Origin: Canibacter zhoujuaniae
GTDB taxonomy: Bacteria; Actinomycetota; Actinomycetes; Actinomycetales; Microbacteriaceae
Assembly: GCF_011752005.1 (NCBI RefSeq)
Contig: NZ_JAAIJZ010000001.1
Coordinates: 558,001-622,000 of the forward strand
Direction of reading: 5' to 3'
Length of the DNA stretch: 64,000 nucleotides
Position numbers and translations under genes: made by a program. This document shows, piece after piece, positions 26,133-35,269 of this stretch. The notes under the pieces are model-generated. The model saw only the letters and a list, made by a program, of their open reading frames with translations, was not told the origin of the DNA and ran no database searches. The stretch's first letter is position 1. The number at the start of each line of letters is the position of its first letter.

Positions 26133-27593
26133 TTAGTTTCCGAGCTCCTGTTCGGTTGTGCTCTGCCGCATAATTAACGCGATAAACATTGCGTCACTGC
26201 CGTGGGCGTGCGGCCAGAGTTGCAGGGCGCGCTGCGTTGGGTATTTTTCGGATCGCAGGGTCTGCAATTCTTGCAGCCCCAACTGTGCGGTCACATCAAG
26301 CGCTGCCGCTGCATCATGATTGCGTAAAAAGCGCTCAACAACTCCCTTAGTTTCTGCCAGATGCGGTGAACAGGTGACATACGCAATAACCCCGTTCGGC
26401 GCAAGGTGCGCATAAGCTTTCTCCAGCAGTTGCTCTTGCAGCTGCACAAGCTCTGGAATATCGCTCGGTTGTTTGCGCCAGCGTGCTTCGGGGCGGCGGC
26501 GCAAGGCGCCGAGACCGGAGCACGGAGCATCGAGCAGAATACGATCATATTTAGTGTCGGGCGACCCGTATGCAGTATCGCTACGACCGTCTGCGGTAAC
26601 GAAGGAAACCGGCTCACTATTGTCTGCAACTGCTTCGCGAACGAGACGGCTGCGATGCTCTGAAACCTCGTTTGCACGCAAGGTAATTTCTTTGCCAGCT
26701 GCGCGCTCGGCGACAGCCGCATTAGCTAGCACTGCGGTTTTCCCTCCGGGACCTGCGCACAGGTCGAGCCATGCTTCTTTTTCTGCAACCGGTTTTGCGC
26801 GCAATAAAGCTAGCGCGGCAAGTTGTGATCCCTGATCTTGCACACGCGCTGTGACACCCGCCGCGGCCAGCTCGGTGAGCGCTTGAGCTGGGCTTAAACC
26901 CGCTATTTCTGCGCCAATTGGGCTGACACCCGTAAAGCTGATTTTGTCTCCCAAAACAGCCTGCGCCCGCTCTATAACAGCTGTCAGTGACTGTTCTGGG
27001 CCGGGCAGAAACACTATGTTCACCCTTGGGGAGGTGTTATCAGCTGCGAGCAAGTCTGCTAATTCTTCGGCACGACCGTCAGATTTGAGCGCATCCGCCA
27101 GGGCTCGCACAACCCACTGGGGGTGGGATTCTGCTACCGCCATTTTCACTGTTGCGGAGGCAAGCTCCTCTGTGACGACTGTGCGCCATTCAGCAATTGA
27201 CTGCCGGCTGACTGTGCGCAACACACCGTTAACAAAACCAGTCGCTTTTTTGTTTGCGACAAGTCTTTGCACCTCAACTGTTTCATATATTGCAGCGTGA
27301 GTGGCAACACGCATTGAGAGCAACTGATGCACACCGAGTCTCAGCACTCTCAGCGTGCGCGCATCAATTTTCTCAGCCGGGCGCTTAGCAGCGTGCGCGA
27401 TAATTGCGTCGTACAAGCCCTGCAGGCGCAGTGTGCCAGCAGTAAGTTCGGTAGCTAAACCAGCATCCTGCTGATTCAGCCGCGCCGCACGAATCTTGCT
27501 CGGCAGCATTAAATTCGCGTAGGCGTCACGATCCTCCACGTCCCGCAGCACATCGTAGGCGACCAGTCTCGCTGCTGAAACCCGCTTAGCCAT
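26133..27593 (-). CDS. rsmB: 16S rRNA m5C967 methyltransferase RsmB
   Basis: A 486-residue protein with an N-terminal NusB-like RNA-binding domain (residues 1-150) and a C-terminal SAM-dependent Rossmann methyltransferase domain with LDLCAGPGGKTAVLA, DAPCSGLGALRRRPEARW and the catalytic cysteine in YVTCSPHLAETKGVV. It methylates C967 of 16S rRNA. It overlaps fmt by 8 bases. Confidence 0.95.
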   Translation of the reverse strand: MAKRVSAARLVAYDVLRDVEDRDAYANLMLPSKIRAARLNQQDAGLATELTAGTLRLQGLYDAIIAHAAKRPAEKIDARTLRVLRLGVHQLLSMRVATHAAIYETVEVQRLVANKKATGFVNGVLRTVSRQSIAEWRTVVTEELASATVKMAVAESHPQWVVRALADALKSDGRAEELADLLAADNTSPRVNIVFLPGPEQSLTAVIERAQAVLGDKISFTGVSPIGAEIAGLSPAQALTELAAAGVTARVQDQGSQLAALALLRAKPVAEKEAWLDLCAGPGGKTAVLANAAVAERAAGKEITLRANEVSEHRSRLVREAVADNSEPVSFVTADGRSDTAYGSPDTKYDRILLDAPCSGLGALRRRPEARWRKQPSDIPELVQLQEQLLEKAYAHLAPNGVIAYVTCSPHLAETKGVVERFLRNHDAAAALDVTAQLGLQELQTLRSEKYPTQRALQLWPHAHGSDAMFIALIMRQSTTEQELGN

Positions 27594-28515
27594 CGGCTGT
27601 CAGCCTCCCGCCTTTGCCCCGCAGCCAGTCTGCCGCCAACATTTTTGTTTTACCCGCCGGTTGCACTTCAAGCACCTCTAAAACACCCGCGCTCACGCCA
27701 AGGAACACTTTCTTTCCAAGCAGCGCAAACTCCCCTACGGGGGGCTCGATATCAGAGTTTTCAACCGGGGCGATACGAATAATTTTTAACGGTTGTTCCG
27801 CTGTTTGCACAAAAGCACCCGGCTCCGGCGTCACCCCCGCCCACTGCGCTAACACTTGTGCAGCAGATTTTGTGAGGTCTAAGCGCCCGTCTTCTCGCGT
27901 TAGTTTGTGTGCATAACTCACTTCTCCGTCTTGCGGATCGCCCGCGTTGGGATTTTCTGCCAGCTGCTCCAGCGCGGCAAGCATCTCGGTCCCGCCACGC
28001 AGCGCCATCGCAGTCAGCACCTCACCAGCGCTCTCCCCTGGGGTGACGCTGTATGTGAAGCTGTGCACAACAGCACCGGCATCAAGCTCTTCAACGAGTC
28101 TGAAGATTGTTCCGCCAATCTCGGTTTCACCGGCCATCAAAGCGCGCTGCACGGGAGCTGCCCCGCGCCATTTCGGGAGGGCAGAAAAATGCAAGTTGAT
28201 CCACCCCAATCGCGGGGCTGTCAGCAGATCTGTTTTTAAGAGACCACCGTAAGCGACAACAACTCCGATGTCTGCGCCAAGCTCTGCTATTTGTTCGGTA
28301 GTGTCTGCGTCTAATCGGTTCGCTTTTATGGTTTTTAATCCTGCTTCTTGCGCAAAAGAAGCAACAGGCGAAGCCGTCAACACACGTTTGCGCCCCAAGG
28401 GCGCATCTTCACGAGTAACCACCCCGACCACTTCGTGTGCGCTCTCGGTTAGGGTTTTCAGCACCGGCACCGCAACATCTGGAGTGCCTGCAAAAACTAT
28501 TTTCAGCTTCGCCAT
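27586..28515 (-). CDS. fmt: Methionyl-tRNA formyltransferase
   Basis: Fmt, 309 residues, formylates initiator Met-tRNA with 10-formyltetrahydrofolate. It shows KIVFAGTPDVAVPVL, GWINLHFSALPKWRGAAPVQ with the catalytic site, and the C-terminal OB-like domain. It lies 4 bases after priA and overlaps rsmB, consistent with one transcript. Confidence 0.96.
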   Translation of the reverse strand: MAKLKIVFAGTPDVAVPVLKTLTESAHEVVGVVTREDAPLGRKRVLTASPVASFAQEAGLKTIKANRLDADTTEQIAELGADIGVVVAYGGLLKTDLLTAPRLGWINLHFSALPKWRGAAPVQRALMAGETEIGGTIFRLVEELDAGAVVHSFTYSVTPGESAGEVLTAMALRGGTEMLAALEQLAENPNAGDPQDGEVSYAHKLTREDGRLDLTKSAAQVLAQWAGVTPEPGAFVQTAEQPLKIIRIAPVENSDIEPPVGEFALLGKKVFLGVSAGVLEVLEVQPAGKTKMLAADWLRGKGGRLTADG

Positions 28516-28519
28516 ACTT

Positions 28520-30571
28520 CTAGCCTAATTCTTCCGGTGCCTCTGTGACAGTGCGGGTGTATGCATCGAAAACTGTCTGATCGTCCATCCGCACTCTTAA
28601 CAGTTCTGGGGCGCGGGTGCGCGGTCTGGCCCGGCTTCCCTGCCGGCCAGCGGCTGCTGCAACCACCGCAGCGCGCAGTGTTCTAGCGACTTCTGCGCCG
28701 ATGGCATAGCTAAACCGAACGATTGCGCGCCATGCACCATTCGACATTTTTACCGGCGGCAGCACATCGTATGCAGTAAATTCGGTAAGTTTTGCGAGCG
28801 CAGTTTCAACCTCTGTGTGAGTCCCCTCAACTGAGGCAACACGCACCGCAGGAGGAAAGCGCAAAGAGTTGCGCAGCGCCAGCTCGGAGCGCAGCCAAGC
28901 AATCAGCGTGCCTCTAAGAAAAACCTCAGTCACTCCACCGAGTTCGCGGGAGATGTAGCATATCCCATCTTCACGAGCCTTTGCAGCAGCATTCTCCCAC
29001 CAGCGTAAACAGTCTTCAGAGATGCTGAGCGTCGGTATCTGCAGCATGTTTTCTGCATCTAACAACACCACAGTCGCATATCCTGCTGCGGCAACCGGTT
29101 CAGCACCCGGTGTTGCAACAACAATGGCGGGATCACCGCTCACCAGTTGCACAGGGTGGGTGCCGTCAGACAGTACGAGCGGCACACCAGGGAAGGTAAC
29201 GCTCAGCTGCTCAACAGTGCGTTCACTCCCCGCTCCTCGCAGCTGGAGCTGTGTGCCACGACACTCCGTGCAGCGCCAGTGTGTGAAAGTTTCCAGGCAC
29301 CACAGGCAGCTGATCTCAGCGGTTAACGAAGTTTTGCTTAGGGGGCCGGTGCAGTTTGCACAGCGGGCAGGAGTTTTACAGCGCGCGCAGCTGCCGGCGA
29401 GTGCGTAACCTGGTTTAGAAACCTGTATCAGCACCGGGCCTGTTTCAAGACCCGCACGGATTGCGACCACAACCCCGCTCGAGATGCGCCCGCCTGTGCG
29501 CTCTGCCGGCAAAGATTCAAGCGCCCGCACAGTGGTGCGTTTCGGCGGATTAGCTGCCGTCTCAAAGATCCCGATCTCAACCAGCCTCTGTATCGCAACT
29601 GAACGACTGTAGCCGGCGCTCAGCACTGCGCAGCCTGTTTGGCTCTGCCGCACCAATGCGATATCTCTGCTGTGCATATAGGGCGCTTTGGGAAATTGCA
29701 GGAGCGGATCGGCTTCATCCCAAATCACAATAGTTCCAAGGTTGTGCGCGGGCGCAAGCACAGCTGCTCTGTTTCCAATAATTACACGCGGCACCTCTGT
29801 TAGGCATTCAAGGTGTGCGCGATATCTATCTTCCTTTGATTGTTTTGCATCTACGCGCGTCACCCGCGCTGCAACCAGCGCGCGTAAGGCCGCTGCGAGC
29901 TGATTCAGATCACGATAGTCGGGCACACAAATAATAATTGAGCGCCCCTCACGCATTTCTCTTTCTGCGAGCAAGGCTAGGGTTGCCGCCCATCCCTGCA
30001 CCCACAGAGAGTTGGGCAGCTGATCCATACCGTGATTCACTTCGAAGCTCAAACAGCTGCCAGCTTGAAGCTTTGCTGTAATCTCATCTATTACCGAGGT
30101 TGGGGTTACAGCGCTCTCCCATACGTCTCTCAGCGCGGGCGGGCTGTCATCATCGCTTGGCGCGGCAGATACTTCTTTTAAAAACGCTTTTTCGGCTCGC
30201 ACGTGGCGTGGCGGAATCGCAAAGCGCAATAGATCACTGGCGTTTCCCGCCGCCCGATCAGCGCAGTGGTTTACGAGATCCCACACCTCTGCGGTTAAAA
30301 CCGCTGGTTCTCCTAGAATCTGCGTCACCGGCTGCAGAATGCCGTCATATGCAGTGTTCGTTGCCAGGCGAATAACCCAGCCAAAGCTGCTTCTGCTCTG
30401 CGATCTGAGCGGAACTTTCACGCGCTGCCCGACCTTTATCTGAGCCGCCATCTCAGGTGTCACGGCATAGTCAAAGAGCTGATCGAGCTGCGGCAGCCGT
30501 GAATCCAACAGCACCGCAGCAACTGTTGGCACTTGGCCAGCAGGAACAAGATTCGCCATCTCGCTGCGCAA
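28520..30571 (-). CDS. priA: Actinobacterial PriA-like protein (probably without helicase activity)
   Basis: About 683 residues, related to the primosome protein PriA. The DNA-binding N-terminus (LFDYAVTPEMAAQIKVGQRV) is present, and the zinc-binding cysteines follow in CARCKTPARCANC and CLWCLETFTHWRCTEC. The usual Walker A (GxTGSGKT) is absent: the region around EVNHGMDQLPNSLW has no P-loop, and the DEEH box is replaced by WDEADPLL. This loss is known in actinobacterial PriA proteins, so it probably loads or organises rather than unwinds. The TTG start at 30571 has GGAGG at a 9-nt spacing; an ATG at 30559 is the alternative. Confidence 0.88.
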   Translation of the reverse strand: MRSEMANLVPAGQVPTVAAVLLDSRLPQLDQLFDYAVTPEMAAQIKVGQRVKVPLRSQSRSSFGWVIRLATNTAYDGILQPVTQILGEPAVLTAEVWDLVNHCADRAAGNASDLLRFAIPPRHVRAEKAFLKEVSAAPSDDDSPPALRDVWESAVTPTSVIDEITAKLQAGSCLSFEVNHGMDQLPNSLWVQGWAATLALLAEREMREGRSIIICVPDYRDLNQLAAALRALVAARVTRVDAKQSKEDRYRAHLECLTEVPRVIIGNRAAVLAPAHNLGTIVIWDEADPLLQFPKAPYMHSRDIALVRQSQTGCAVLSAGYSRSVAIQRLVEIGIFETAANPPKRTTVRALESLPAERTGGRISSGVVVAIRAGLETGPVLIQVSKPGYALAGSCARCKTPARCANCTGPLSKTSLTAEISCLWCLETFTHWRCTECRGTQLQLRGAGSERTVEQLSVTFPGVPLVLSDGTHPVQLVSGDPAIVVATPGAEPVAAAGYATVVLLDAENMLQIPTLSISEDCLRWWENAAAKAREDGICYISRELGGVTEVFLRGTLIAWLRSELALRNSLRFPPAVRVASVEGTHTEVETALAKLTEFTAYDVLPPVKMSNGAWRAIVRFSYAIGAEVARTLRAAVVAAAAGRQGSRARPRTRAPELLRVRMDDQTVFDAYTRTVTEAPEELG

Positions 30572-30600
30572 GCTGCCACACCTCCTCTCTAAAACCAAAA

Positions 30601-30629
30601 CGCCGGGTACAACCAAAGGTTACCCGGCG
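30601..30629 (-). terminator. Terminator after rpoZ
   Basis: The perfect 9-bp arms CGCCGGGTA (30601-30609) and TACCCGGCG (30621-30629) enclose an 11-nt loop. On the minus strand they are followed by TTTTGGTTTTAG. It lies between the rpoZ stop and the priA start. Confidence 0.8.
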
Positions 30630-30649
30630 CCTCTATTACTTTTACGGTT

Positions 30650-30907
30650 TTAGTTTGCTTCGCGAGTGTTGAGTTCGAGCTTGCCCTCAGCAATCTCACG
30701 CAGTGCAATAGTTAAAGGCTTGTCGTCGATTCCATGATCAACGAGCGGGCCAATGTTATCGCCAAGCTGCCCCTCCTGCAGATCTGCGTAATAGTCGTTG
30801 ATCTGACGCGCACGCTGTGCAGAGAAAGCGACAAGTGAATACTTTGACTCAACCTGTTTCAGCAACTCGTCAATCGGCGGCTCAATAATGCCTTTGTTGG
30901 CAGACAT
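30650..30907 (-). CDS. rpoZ: RNA polymerase omega subunit
   Basis: An 85-residue omega subunit that helps assembly and stability of RNA polymerase. It has the family pattern ESKYSLVAFSAQRARQINDYY and KPLTIALREIAEGKL. ATG at 30907 with AGGAG upstream. The usual actinobacterial neighbours gmk, coaBC and metK are not adjacent, and a terminator separates it from priA. Confidence 0.93.
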   Translation of the reverse strand: MSANKGIIEPPIDELLKQVESKYSLVAFSAQRARQINDYYADLQEGQLGDNIGPLVDHGIDDKPLTIALREIAEGKLELNTREAN

Positions 30908-30964
30908 GCTAGCTCCTAAAAAGTTTTAATAACCCACTCATTCTAGTTTATTGCCGCGATTAAC

Positions 30965-31609
30965 TCAAAGCCGCACTAGCACCGATCCGCCCTTTGCCTC
31001 CAAACGCAACCAGCCATTAGCGCTGAGCAGTTTGACGTCTGAGCTCCCGTGCAAAAACCCGAGTGTGTCTAGCGCGAATGCCGCTCCGGCCGGCACCTGC
31101 GGCAAAATTTCGCGGGCCCACACCTCTTCTCGCAGTTTCTGCACCAAAAGCTCTCCTGGATTTTCAGGGAGCGCGTTTGCAATCTGCTGCGCACCTGTTT
31201 TCGCCACCTCGCTGAGGGAAGCTGCTGAGACAACCCCCTGCGCACGCCAGCCCGTCTGCGGCGGAGCGATACCCGCCCACACGGACGTGGTTTCTGTTGG
31301 TGGCAGCGGCAGCTGCGGTTCTGCAAGACGCGGCAGTCGTTCGCTTAGCGCACGCAACTGATACACCGCGTCCAGACCTTCAACGCCAACAGCAAGCTTG
31401 AATCCGCGCACGCCGAGAATAACAGGTGTATCGTCGAGCAGCGAGTGCGGCGCCAGCACACAGCCGGTCACCCCCAAAACAAGCTGCTTATGCACACGCT
31501 TTGTGGTCAGTCGCAGCGCACCCGCCCCGTCTAACGCGACAAATCTGCGCAAGAATAACTCAAAATCTCGCACATATCGCATATCTGGAAAACGCAGAGA
31601 CTCAGCCAC
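30965..31609 (-). CDS. Uncharacterised actinobacterial protein
   Basis: A 214-residue protein without signal peptide or membrane segment. Its start (RFPDMRYVRDFELFLRR), middle (SVWAGIAPPQTGWRAQG) and end (LPQVPAGAAFALDTLGFL) resemble an uncharacterised protein family I associate with Microbacteriaceae and other actinobacteria; no function is known to me. The GTG start at 31609 has no obvious ribosome site. It is divergent from the esterase gene with only 35 bases between them. Confidence 0.75.
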   Translation of the reverse strand: MAESLRFPDMRYVRDFELFLRRFVALDGAGALRLTTKRVHKQLVLGVTGCVLAPHSLLDDTPVILGVRGFKLAVGVEGLDAVYQLRALSERLPRLAEPQLPLPPTETTSVWAGIAPPQTGWRAQGVVSAASLSEVAKTGAQQIANALPENPGELLVQKLREEVWAREILPQVPAGAAFALDTLGFLHGSSDVKLLSANGWLRLEAKGGSVLVRL

Positions 31610-31644
31610 CGCACCAGTTTAACCTGCCCGGATAGGATGTGAAC

Positions 31645-32436
31645 ATGGCAATTCACATGGAGTTCATTCCGGGCGGATCCGCGCTTACCGTATTCCTGCA
31701 CGGGCTGATGGGGCGCGGAAAAAACCTCGCACAAACGGCTAAGTCGGTAAAAGATGTGACTTCATCGCTGCTGGTCGATCAACCAAATCATGGTGAGTCT
31801 GAGTGGACTAATAGTTTTAACTACGGCGAGATGGCGCAGGCGGTGGTTTCCGCTGTACGGCAGCATGAGGCCTTCGCCGCGCACGGGAAGTTTCATCTAG
31901 TTGGGCATTCGATGGGCGGCAAAGTGGCAATGCTTATTGCCCTCGAATATCCAGAAATTGTGCAGTCATTAACCGTTGTCGATATCTCCCCTGTTAGTCA
32001 GCCAGATATGTCAGAGTTTAAGCATCTTCTGGGTGCGCTGGCTGAGCTCGATTTACTGTCTATCAAGAGCCGCGCAGATGCCGACAGGGCTCTTACAGAA
32101 GCAATCCCAAACTACGGCACGCGCGCCTTTCTGCTCCAGAATTTGCAGCGCGAGGTGGACGGTTTCAAATGGCAGCCAAATCTTCAAATGCTGCTTCGCG
32201 AGCTTTCTGCGATTGGCGCTTTCGATGCTCCCGCCGGCAAACAGTATGAGGGGCCGGTGCTCTGGGTTGCTGGCGCAGACTCAAACTATATTCAGCCGCG
32301 GCATTTACCGCGGATGCAGGAACTGTTTCCAGATGTGGTGCCGGTTACTGTTGCAGATGCCGGGCACTGGGTGCACTCTGAGCAACCCGAAAAGTTCACA
32401 GCTCTGCTTCGTGAGTTCATAACCGCAGAGCACTAA
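31645..32436 (+). CDS. Alpha/beta hydrolase, YbfF-like esterase
   Basis: A 263-residue hydrolase. The nucleophile elbow GHSMGG and oxyanion region FLHGLMGRGKN are typical of the YbfF/ABHD11 group, with the catalytic histidine in DAGHWVHSEQPEKF near the end. Substrate unknown; relatives act as esterases or thioesterases. The ATG at 31645 has AGGA eight bases upstream and is preferred to the GTG at 31639. It is convergent with the thioesterase gene, with 9 bases between the stops. Confidence 0.88.
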   Translation: MAIHMEFIPGGSALTVFLHGLMGRGKNLAQTAKSVKDVTSSLLVDQPNHGESEWTNSFNYGEMAQAVVSAVRQHEAFAAHGKFHLVGHSMGGKVAMLIALEYPEIVQSLTVVDISPVSQPDMSEFKHLLGALAELDLLSIKSRADADRALTEAIPNYGTRAFLLQNLQREVDGFKWQPNLQMLLRELSAIGAFDAPAGKQYEGPVLWVAGADSNYIQPRHLPRMQELFPDVVPVTVADAGHWVHSEQPEKFTALLREFITAEH

Positions 32437-32445
32437 CTCTGTTAA

Positions 32446-32910
32446 TTAACGCCCCAGTTTCAGGGGTTCGTCACGCCACCGTTCAGCCGCCGCGCGCCCT
32501 TCGCCGGTCAAACGCGTTGGGCGCATTGTCAGGCCGTCGACAATTACTACTGTGGTGATGGCACGCGCAACGATCTGCTGCTGCGATTCGGAGTTATCGA
32601 TTATTTCGTAGTGCACTTCAAGGCTTGACCCGCCGAGTTTCCCGATCCACATCGCAACGGTAATCGGAGATGCTGAATACTCGAGCACACGCACGAACTC
32701 AATCTGCTGCGCAGCTACAAGCATTTTCGGATCTTCGGGCTTACTGCCGCGGAAATGACCGTCAAGACCGGTATCTTCACGTGCGGTGCCCATCCAGAAA
32801 AGACGCACGCGCGCTTCCTCTAAGTAGCGTGCAAAAGCGACATTGTTGATGTGACCGTAGGCGTCTTGGTCGCCCCAACGTAATTCTATGTCAACGTGTG
32901 CTTTGGGCAT
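32446..32910 (-). CDS. Acyl-CoA thioesterase (4HBT hot-dog family)
   Basis: A 154-residue hot-dog fold protein. The motif LRWGDQDAYGHINNVAFARYLEEAR is shared with 4-hydroxybenzoyl-CoA thioesterase-like enzymes and includes the active-site aspartate region. It probably hydrolyses an acyl-CoA, but the substrate cannot be read from sequence. GGGAGGA precedes the ATG at 32910. Confidence 0.88.
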   Translation of the reverse strand: MPKAHVDIELRWGDQDAYGHINNVAFARYLEEARVRLFWMGTAREDTGLDGHFRGSKPEDPKMLVAAQQIEFVRVLEYSASPITVAMWIGKLGGSSLEVHYEIIDNSESQQQIVARAITTVVIVDGLTMRPTRLTGEGRAAAERWRDEPLKLGR

Positions 32911-32928
32911 ACGTCCTCCCTAATAGGG

Positions 32929-32959
32929 GTGGCCCCAACGAAAGACTCGACGGGGCCAC
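32929..32959 (-). terminator. Hairpin after ettA
   Basis: The perfect 8-bp arms GTGGCCCC (32929-32936) and GGGGCCAC (32952-32959) enclose a 15-nt loop just downstream of the ettA stop. There is no clear T-run, so termination may be weak or factor-dependent. Confidence 0.5.
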
Positions 32960-32981
32960 ACTGCTGCAATTTTGGCGGCTG

Positions 32982-34664
32982 TTAATCGCGTGACAGCTTG
33001 CGATAGGTCACACGGGATGGTTTTGCAGCTTCCGGGCCGAGACGATCAATCTTGTTCTTCTCGTAACCTTCGAAGTTGCCTTCATACCAATACCAGTTTG
33101 CCGGATCCTCTGCGGTGCCCTCATATGCCAGAATGTGCGTTGCAACACGGTCGAGGAACCAGCGATCGTGGGTAATCACTACTGCACAGCCGGGGAACTC
33201 TAGGAGTGCGTTTTCAAGACTCGCAAGAGTTTCCACATCAAGGTCGTTGGTCGGCTCGTCGAGCAGTAGAACGTTGCCTCCCTGCTTCAAGGTGAGCGCC
33301 AGATTCAAGCGGTTGCGCTCACCACCGGAAAGCACCCCTGCCTGCTTCTGTTGATCCGGGCCTTTAAAACCGAAACTTGAAACGTATGCGCGTGACGGGA
33401 TCTCAACCTGACCCACTTGGATAAAGTCGCGGCCGTCTGACACAACCTCCCAAACAGATTTCTTTGCATCAATTCCGGCACGATTCTGATCAACGTAGCT
33501 CAGTTTCACAGTCTCGCCGATTTTCAGGTCGCCACCGTCAAGCTCTTCAAGGCCAACGATGGTCTTAAAGAGCGTCGACTTACCAACACCGTTCGGGCCG
33601 ATAATGCCGACGATGCCGTTGCGCGGCAGTGAGAAGCTCAAATTTTCGATGAGCACACGCTCCCCGAAACCCTTTTTCAGGTCTTTTGCTTCAAGCACGA
33701 GGTTGCCCAGGCGCGGCCCTGGCGGAATTTGAATTTCTTCAAAGTCAAGCTTCCGTGTGCGCTCGGCTTCCGCAGCCATTTCTTCGTAGCGTGCCAAACG
33801 GGCTTTCGACTTTGCCTGACGCCCCTTGGTGTTCGAGCGCACCCACTCTAGTTCCTCTTTGAGGCGCTTCTGGAGTTTTGCGTCTTTCTTCCCCTGCACC
33901 TGCAGTCTTTCTGCCTTCTTTTCAAGATAGGTAGAGTAGTTACCCTCATAAGGGTGCAGGTGACCGCGGTCTACTTCTGCGATCCACTCTGCTACGTGGT
34001 CGAGGAAGTAGCGGTCGTGGGTAATCGCGATTACCGCGCCAGGGTACTTTTGCAGGTGCTGTTCCAGCCACAGCACGCTTTCAGCGTCGAGGTGGTTGGT
34101 TGGCTCATCAAGAAGCAGCAGATCAGGTTTTTCCAAGAGCAGCTTGCACAGCGCCACACGACGTTTCTCGCCACCAGAAAGATTTGCAACGATCGCGTCA
34201 GACGGCGGGCAGCGCAGCGCATCCATTGCCTGCTCGAGCTGGTTATCGAGATCCCACGCATCTAGTGCGTCGATTGCCTCCTGCAGCTCACCCATTTCTG
34301 GCAGTAGCGCATCATAGTCTGCGTCTGGATTAGCCATTTCGGCGCTGATCTCATTAAAGCGGTCGATCTTTGCCTTAATCTCTCCAACACCCTGCTGCAC
34401 GTTTTCAAGCACGGTGAGCTCTTCATCAAGCTCTGGCTCCTGCATCAGAATACCGACGGTGTACCCCGGTGTCAGTTTGGCCTCTCCGTTAGACGGGGTG
34501 TCGCGTCCGGCCATAATTTTCAAAATCGTTGACTTACCCGCGCCGTTCGGGCCAACCATACCGATCTTTGCGCCGGGGAAAAACGACATCGAAACATCAT
34601 CAAGAATTACCTTGTCACCGTGCGCCTTACGAGCTCGCACCATCTGGTAAATATATTCAGCCAT
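32982..34664 (-). CDS. ettA: Energy-dependent translational throttle protein EttA (ABC-F)
   Basis: A 560-residue soluble ABC-F protein with two ATPase domains: GPNGAGKST, LSGGEKRRVALCK, LLLDEPTNHLD, and GPNGVGKST, LSGGERNRLNLA, LLLDEPTNDLD. The linker between them (about residues 240-310) is the charged coiled-coil P-site tRNA-interacting motif. EttA binds the ribosomal E site and links early elongation to ATP level. A terminator-like hairpin follows. Confidence 0.95.
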   Translation of the reverse strand: MAEYIYQMVRARKAHGDKVILDDVSMSFFPGAKIGMVGPNGAGKSTILKIMAGRDTPSNGEAKLTPGYTVGILMQEPELDEELTVLENVQQGVGEIKAKIDRFNEISAEMANPDADYDALLPEMGELQEAIDALDAWDLDNQLEQAMDALRCPPSDAIVANLSGGEKRRVALCKLLLEKPDLLLLDEPTNHLDAESVLWLEQHLQKYPGAVIAITHDRYFLDHVAEWIAEVDRGHLHPYEGNYSTYLEKKAERLQVQGKKDAKLQKRLKEELEWVRSNTKGRQAKSKARLARYEEMAAEAERTRKLDFEEIQIPPGPRLGNLVLEAKDLKKGFGERVLIENLSFSLPRNGIVGIIGPNGVGKSTLFKTIVGLEELDGGDLKIGETVKLSYVDQNRAGIDAKKSVWEVVSDGRDFIQVGQVEIPSRAYVSSFGFKGPDQQKQAGVLSGGERNRLNLALTLKQGGNVLLLDEPTNDLDVETLASLENALLEFPGCAVVITHDRWFLDRVATHILAYEGTAEDPANWYWYEGNFEGYEKNKIDRLGPEAAKPSRVTYRKLSRD

Positions 34665-34727
34665 ATTCTTGGGCTCTACCTTTTATGTCTTGGAAAAATG
34701 GTCATTTACAAGTGTAGGGCACTTAAT

Positions 34728-35216
34728 CTACCAGTCGATTGGACGGGTTTCACCAATCAGGCAGTAGCCGCTCTCCCCAGCTAACAGCACTGGCGCAATA
34801 TCAACCTGATATGTCCGGTCACTAACCTCAAATTGCGCGATCAGGCACTGGGAGTTTATGCGCACAGAGGCAAATATTGAATCTGCATTATCAGAGAGGG
34901 CTGTTTTATCGAGACTTACCTGCATCGCAGTTTTGTCAAAACCCGCGGCAACAAAGTGGTCTACTATGCTTCGCCCCTCAATTGGTGAATTCGATTTAGA
35001 GTAGTCATCAGCCTGCTTCGTGAAGTAGGCGAGATTCTCTTCGGCGCTGCCTCCCGCAACAAATTCAGCGTTTGAGTCAACCTCGTGTTGCCTAGGCTCT
35101 GCCCCAGAACCGTAAAGTGTCTCAACGGCAGAGCATCCCGTCAGCCCGAAAGCTGTAAACGCTAAGACAGCACCACCGAGGATCCCGAGAGATGAACGAT
35201 TTGAAGCTACATGCAT
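34728..35216 (-). CDS. Predicted lipoprotein (DUF6993-like)
   Basis: A 162-residue protein with a signal peptide and a lipobox LTGC at residues 25-28, so it is probably lipid-anchored outside the membrane. The mature part has two further cysteines (SQCLIAQF and GYCLIGET) that could form a disulphide. The placement between ettA and ssb and the sequence fit a family found in Microbacteriaceae; no function is known. The operonic link to its neighbours is only positional. Confidence 0.78.
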   Translation of the reverse strand: MHVASNRSSLGILGGAVLAFTAFGLTGCSAVETLYGSGAEPRQHEVDSNAEFVAGGSAEENLAYFTKQADDYSKSNSPIEGRSIVDHFVAAGFDKTAMQVSLDKTALSDNADSIFASVRINSQCLIAQFEVSDRTYQVDIAPVLLAGESGYCLIGETRPIDW

Positions 35217-35269
35217 ACTCTTATTCTAAGTGGGCCCTCGGTGGCGCTACCCGGAGCTAGCTGAATCAT

